DNA from: an uncultured Eubacterium sp.
Lineage (GTDB): Bacteria; Bacillota; Clostridia; Peptostreptococcales; Anaerovoracaceae
Reading direction: 5' to 3'
DNA length: 6,812 bases
NCBI GenBank assembly: GCA_947367725.1
Contig: CANBFZ010000098.1
Coordinates: 1 to 6,812, forward strand
The notes under the pieces were generated by a model. The model saw only the letters and a program-made list of their open reading frames with translations, ran no database searches and was not told the DNA's origin. Both the position numbers and the translations under genes were made by a program. Each line of letters opens with the position of its first letter. Position 1 is the stretch's first letter. Positions 5,396-6,812 of the stretch are shown here, in pieces.

Positions 5396-6802
5396 ATGCA
5401 AGAAAAACAAGGTCTTGGACTTTTTAAATTAACCTGCTTCGCCATCGGCACAACGCTGGCAAGCGGTGTTTTCAGCATGTTCAGCGACATGGCGTCAAAT
5501 GGTGCAGGTACCCTTTCGGTACTCATCGGCTGGGCCATCGCAGGACTTGGCATGTACAGCCTTGCTATGTGCTTTAACCGACTCAGTATCGTCCGGCCAA
5601 ACCTAAAAAGCGGTATCTTTACTTATGCCAGAGAAGGGTTTGGTCCCTACGTCGGATTTAATTCTGCTTGGGGCTATTGGATCAGTGCAATTCTGTCACA
5701 GGTGTCTTTTGCCACACTGCTGTTTGCCGCCCTGGGACAATTCATGCCTTTATTTGGAGACGGCAACAATCTAGCGTCTATCATCGGCGCTTCTATTTTA
5801 GTATGGGCATTTACCCTGCTGATTATGGGCGGTGTGCAGGAAGCGGTCACCATCAACACCATCATTGTCATCGCCAAAATCGTGCCCATCGCTGCGTTTA
5901 TTCTATTTGTCGTTTTTCTGGGCGCCTTTGACCTGGATATCTTTTTAGATAATTTCCTGGGTGAAGACACCGGATATTCTCTAGGGAAACAGGTTCTGGA
6001 GACCACCTACACCACTGTATGGATTTTTACTGGGATTGAAGGGGCGGTCGTGATTTCCGGCCGTGCCAAATCTACTGCAGTTGCTGGCAAGGCAACCGCG
6101 CTGTCGTTTCTGTCCCTTTTGGTGCTCTATGTGCTGATCTCTATTCTGAGTATGGGCATTATGCCGAGAAGCGAACTGGCGGATTTAGCAGATCCGGCGA
6201 TGGCAGTACTGCTTTCTCACGTTGTAGGTCCATGGGGTGCAACCTTAATTAACATCGGCGTGATCATTTCCATTGCAGGGGCCATGTTCTCTTATACCAT
6301 CGTCACAGCAGACAGCGCCTACGCGCCGGCTTGCGGCGGCTGCTTCCCTCGTTTTCTCACCAAAGAAAACAATCGCCGCGCGCCAGTCAGCGCACTGCTT
6401 CTCACTGCTTCCATCATTCAAATCCTGCTGATTATCGTATATTTCCAGTCGTCCACTTATCAGGCGCTGTATACACTGGCCACCAGCGCCATTATGATTC
6501 CCTTCGTGCTGTCCGCACTGTATTGTCTGAAAACCTGTTTTGAAGACCGCAGACTGGGTCATGCGCCGGTTGGCTTCAAAGCGTGGCTGATTTCGATTCT
6601 AGGCGTCATCTACGGTTTCTGGATGCTCTATGCAACTGGCATTTCTAATATTGTCATATCCGCTATGATGTTTGCACCCGGCGCACTCTTTTATTTATGG
6701 AGCCGTCTGCAAAACCGTGAAAAAATCTTTGAAGGCCCTCTGGATATCGCCGCGTTCATTATTATTGCAGCAGGTCTATTGATTTCCATGCTGCACGCTT
6801 AA
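5396..6802 (+). CDS. APC-superfamily basic amino acid antiporter (ArcD-like arginine:ornithine type)
   Basis: Integral membrane amino acid transporter of 468 residues with about twelve hydrophobic segments, the usual length for the APA family (basic amino acid/polyamine antiporters). The first helix has the unwound substrate-binding motif GTTLASGVFSM (18-28). GIFTYAREGFGPYVGFNSAWGYW (73-95) and WIFTGIEGAVVISGRA (209-224) are characteristic of ArcD/LysI-like arginine:ornithine exchangers. Residues 145-165 (GGVQEAV then INTIIVIAKIVPI) also fit. The frame is open to an ATG at 5375, but that has no ribosome site. GAGG lies eight bases before the ATG at 5396, which is chosen. No arginine deiminase, ornithine carbamoyltransferase or decarboxylase gene is in view, so the exchanged pair is inferred from family resemblance; lysine, agmatine or putrescine remain possible. 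It is transcribed divergently from the prepilin peptidase. Confidence 0.87.
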   Translation: MQEKQGLGLFKLTCFAIGTTLASGVFSMFSDMASNGAGTLSVLIGWAIAGLGMYSLAMCFNRLSIVRPNLKSGIFTYAREGFGPYVGFNSAWGYWISAILSQVSFATLLFAALGQFMPLFGDGNNLASIIGASILVWAFTLLIMGGVQEAVTINTIIVIAKIVPIAAFILFVVFLGAFDLDIFLDNFLGEDTGYSLGKQVLETTYTTVWIFTGIEGAVVISGRAKSTAVAGKATALSFLSLLVLYVLISILSMGIMPRSELADLADPAMAVLLSHVVGPWGATLINIGVIISIAGAMFSYTIVTADSAYAPACGGCFPRFLTKENNRRAPVSALLLTASIIQILLIIVYFQSSTYQALYTLATSAIMIPFVLSALYCLKTCFEDRRLGHAPVGFKAWLISILGVIYGFWMLYATGISNIVISAMMFAPGALFYLWSRLQNREKIFEGPLDIAAFIIIAAGLLISMLHA

Positions 6803-6812
6803 GCTACACAAC

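Noticed and set aside
5371..5553. A minus-strand open frame opposite the start of the antiporter gene
   Set aside because: It is antisense to the conserved first helices of a clear transporter and has no supporting motif.

Overview
The window carries seven protein-coding genes and no RNA genes, insertion sequences or CRISPR. The content suggests a low-to-mid GC Gram-positive anaerobe of the Bacillota, probably class Clostridia. The grounds are a TagO/WecA-type lipid-linked sugar transferase next to a ComEB-type dCMP deaminase, a YhbY-TruA pair, a stand-alone prepilin peptidase, strong AGGAGG-type ribosome binding sites and sigma-A-like promoters. The exact genus cannot be read from the sequence.

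Layout. Positions 1-4342, minus strand: a tightly packed five-gene run read from high to low coordinates. The order is yhbY (RNA-binding CRM protein), truA (tRNA pseudouridine synthase), a dCMP deaminase, a TagO/WecA-like polyprenyl-phosphate sugar-phosphate transferase, and a secreted subtilisin-family protease. Adjacent genes are 15 bp apart, overlap by 13 bp, are 48 bp apart and overlap by 4 bp, so one polycistronic transcript is likely. A good promoter (TTGATA, 17 bp, AATAAT) lies about 110 bp upstream of yhbY. A second extended -10 element with palindromes on both sides lies closer to the gene. Positions 4343-4539 are an AT-rich intergenic stretch holding these promoter elements.

Positions 4540-5253, minus strand: an orphan A24 prepilin peptidase without visible pilus or competence neighbours. 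Positions 5254-5395 separate it from a divergent gene and hold a compact interlocked pair of inverted repeats. Positions 5396-6802, plus strand: an APC-superfamily amino acid antiporter of the arginine:ornithine / basic amino acid type.

The five-gene run mixes RNA maturation (YhbY, TruA), pyrimidine deoxynucleotide supply (dCMP deaminase), cell-wall glycopolymer initiation (TagO-like) and an exported protease. The members share no single pathway, so this looks like a growth-linked housekeeping operon rather than a dedicated system. I found no convincing new multi-gene system. The points most worth a second look are the apparent frame disruption at the C-terminal end of the protease, the palindromes around the yhbY promoter, a repeated TTGTGGTA promoter motif, and the interlocked inverted repeats before the antiporter gene.
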